A stretch of 64,000 nt of DNA from Candidatus Nitrosopolaris wilkensis (GTDB taxonomy: Archaea > Thermoproteota > Nitrososphaeria > Nitrososphaerales > Nitrososphaeraceae), in contig QHBN01000013.1 in NCBI GenBank assembly GCA_003176995.1, positions 27,593 to 91,592 of the forward strand, read 5' to 3'. The notes under the pieces were generated by a model. It saw nothing but the letters and a program-made list of their open reading frames with translations. It ran no database searches and was not told the DNA's origin. Shown here piece after piece: positions 61,877-64,000 of this stretch (its first letter is position 1; each line of letters starts with the position of its first letter). The translations under genes were made by a program, and so were the position numbers.

Positions 61877-62374
61877 ATGGGTGAAAGATTAAAGGACATA
61901 AGAGAAACAACATCTGATGCGGTATCGATAATTCGTGAACTTGGGGCACCGGGAGTACAAGACTCTCTAGCTAAAATCTTAGAAACAACAAAGGCTGCAA
62001 AAGAGATCGTAGATGCGCTCAAGGAACCTGAGTTTGTCAAGAACATTGAGAATATCCGACTGACTACTGAATCTATGCAGGATGCTTCAATCAAAATTGA
62101 AAACACTGTTCGTGAGATGAAGCAAACTGGAGTCCTCGAGCAGGCCAGAGAAGCAATCAGGACTGCAAACAATGTCCTAGATTCTGTCTCCAGCAACAAG
62201 GATTTCGGTGAGATGAACGAAATTTTGAAGGCAACGTTGAGCTCAATAAGAGAACTTGTTGATGAGCTAAAACTTATTGCAGTCTCTTCCAAAAAAACAG
62301 GTACGCTCAACAACGCCGCAGCGATTATGAAAGAATCATCAGATATCTATCGAAATATTGCTGGTTCAAAATAA
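61877..62374 (+). CDS. coiled-coil/helical hypothetical protein
   Basis: 165-aa helical, charged ORF (GERLKDIRETTSDAVSIIRELGAPGVQDSLAKILETTKAAKEIVDALKEPEFV). Confidence 0.6.
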   Translation: MGERLKDIRETTSDAVSIIRELGAPGVQDSLAKILETTKAAKEIVDALKEPEFVKNIENIRLTTESMQDASIKIENTVREMKQTGVLEQAREAIRTANNVLDSVSSNKDFGEMNEILKATLSSIRELVDELKLIAVSSKKTGTLNNAAAIMKESSDIYRNIAGSK

Positions 62375-62412
62375 GGACCACTCGAATGCCATTAGAATAG
62401 TATTAGCTTCTG

Positions 62413-63159
62413 TCACCCTCTTCCCACGTTAATTAGGCCAATCTTGACAAGTTCGGCTCCTATACCGTAGCCAACAAGCGCGACGCCAGTTCCTAGCCCT
62501 GCCATTTCAATTCCCCCTTTGAACCAGTTTTTCTTTGCCATGCGACCTTTTATAGCTCCTACTATAAACGAAGAAACTACGCTAACTCCTATTGCTATTG
62601 CTATTGAGACCCCTGACGAAATTAAGCCAGCTTTGACGGCAAAATATGGCAAGATAGGCAGAATGCCACCCAGCAAAAAAGCTCCGAACATGACCAGTGC
62701 ACCCCTGAAAGGGCTTCCCAATATTTCCAAGTTGAGGCCTAACTCTTCTGTTAACATCGTCTTGAGCCAGACATCCTTATTTGAGGTTATTTTATCGACG
62801 ACTTTTTGGAGTTCGTCTCCCTGAAAGCCTTTGGCCTTGTATATATCCACTATTTCCTGACGCTCCTTGTTAGGCAGATTTTCAATTTCGAACTCTTCGC
62901 GTCTTATTTCCGATTCTAATATCTCTCTCTGAGATTTGACTGCAAGGTAATTCTGGACCGCCATCGCTTTGGCCCCGGTAAACATCCCGACTAAAGCCGC
63001 CAAAATCACAACATCTGCCGAAATTTGTGCTCCTCCCACGCCGGCAACGATGCCTAAGGATGTGTTTATGCCATCACCAAATCCGAAGACTATATCCCGG
63101 ATGTAGCTGCTTGCCCTTATGTGGGGCTCGATATGCGTAGAACCTTTAATCAACTTCAA
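62413..63159 (-). CDS. VIT1/CCC1-family transporter
   Basis: YIRDIVFGFGDGINTSLGIVAGVGGA; GAKAMAVQNYLAVKSQREILESEIRREEFEIEN; multiple TM segments. Confidence 0.92.
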   Translation of the reverse strand: MKLIKGSTHIEPHIRASSYIRDIVFGFGDGINTSLGIVAGVGGAQISADVVILAALVGMFTGAKAMAVQNYLAVKSQREILESEIRREEFEIENLPNKERQEIVDIYKAKGFQGDELQKVVDKITSNKDVWLKTMLTEELGLNLEILGSPFRGALVMFGAFLLGGILPILPYFAVKAGLISSGVSIAIAIGVSVVSSFIVGAIKGRMAKKNWFKGGIEMAGLGTGVALVGYGIGAELVKIGLINVGRG

Positions 63160-63361
63160 TCCCGTTATTTTGTCATTTCAATATATATACGATAGCGCTG
63201 TATATAGATGGCTTCCAGCCGCTACCAGGGACAAAGACAAGAAATGACAATAAGTGGTAAGTTACGGTTTTTGATATCCCACACAAAACCTTAGGCCAGT
63301 AGAACCTGTTTATACAATTCTCCATTACTTCCGAAGTCTTTATGCCGGCAAACTCAAGTAC

Positions 63362-63700
63362 TCAGCTAGACAGATAATCCTGTAACTCGATTAGAGTGCG
63401 ACATATTAAAGATGCGTACCCAACATACTGAGACAGGAAGTCGGCTGCGGATTTCAATGCAGCGCTACCTCTATAACCTTCGTCATATTTCATTTCTACA
63501 ATTCCCTTATCTGTCTTAATTAGGACCGTGATCAATGAATACTGGCCCAGGTGTGGATCGCCTGATTCAATATATTGGCGTAATTCTATATGTTGTATAA
63601 TGAACCCTTGGTTTTCGCTCTTCCCATTTTCTAAAAGAACTATGACAGCGTCAGGTTCTTTGTTCGCTCGATTATCGGAAATGTCGATTTTTTTGATCAT
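63362..63700 (-). CDS. hypothetical protein
   Basis: 112-aa ORF; no family recognised. Confidence 0.5.
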   Translation of the reverse strand: MIKKIDISDNRANKEPDAVIVLLENGKSENQGFIIQHIELRQYIESGDPHLGQYSLITVLIKTDKGIVEMKYDEGYRGSAALKSAADFLSQYVGYASLICRTLIELQDYLSS

Positions 63701-63706
63701 TCCAGT

Positions 63707-64000
63707 CTACTTATTATAATCCAAGAATCTTACCCATTCTGGGAACCACAGATTATTTTCAGGTACGCCTATCCCACGCGCAAGTATTTCTGGACTATTG
63801 TAATATAGGGCATTGGCTCCTATTTCCCTGTTTACACTTTCGTTTAGTTCGTCTATGGATGACACTTTGCCAACGTACTTGTTTGCGATCAATTCCCTGT
63901 TTTGGGTATACAGACCAACCTGCCTACCATCAGCAGTAGGGACATAACTCACTAATATCATGACACAAGTCACGCCAGCCTTGCGCAAATAATAAATTGT
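63707..64000 (-). CDS. partial CDS at window edge, possible amidophosphoribosyltransferase (PurF)-like C-terminus
   Basis: Frame stays open to the window edge (TIYYLRKAGVTCVMILVSYVPTADGRQVGLYTQNRELIANKYVGK...EIGANALYYNSPEILARGIGVPENNLWFPEWVRF). Confidence 0.5.
   Translation of the reverse strand, partial: TIYYLRKAGVTCVMILVSYVPTADGRQVGLYTQNRELIANKYVGKVSSIDELNESVNREIGANALYYNSPEILARGIGVPENNLWFPEWVRFLDYNK

Overview
This looks like a 64-kb chromosomal segment of a Thaumarchaeota (Nitrososphaeria-type) archaeon. The lineage call rests on gene content and protein style; no search was run. Recognisable blocks: molybdopterin genes (a moaC-moaB fusion plus moaE and moaD); birA; a biotin locus (bioF, bioB, bioA, bioD) interrupted by a serine recombinase; an ESCRT-III/CdvB-like gene; a tightly coupled nucleotidyltransferase / LLM oxidoreductase / thiolase / DUF35 cluster; a long ribosomal protein operon from L3 to L6 that includes RNase P Rpp29 but lacks rpl2; proteasome alpha; purine genes (purC, purS, purQ, purL and a probable purF fragment at the right edge); eIF5A; hemB; dph6; SRP54; pus10; S27ae/S24e; argS; an aspartase/fumarase family lyase; and a VIT1/CCC1 transporter. 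The strongest unusual signal is in the tRNA genes. Four of five (Asn, Tyr, Arg, Cys) contain introns with readable bulge-helix-bulge motifs, five introns in all. Three are at non-canonical positions (27/28, 29/30 and the T-loop), and two are only 15-16 nt. Other notable items: short ORFs missed by the 60-aa track, including a putative repressor/antitoxin-like gene with repeated TGGTAT sites around its promoter and an 82-codon ORF with an in-frame TAG; a decayed two-component system; a frameshifted HTH/coiled-coil gene with three GTCAAWTTGGGC repeats upstream; and overlapping divergent start codons for bioA/bioD. I did not find a clear new multi-gene defence-type system, and no CRISPR array or rRNA was seen.
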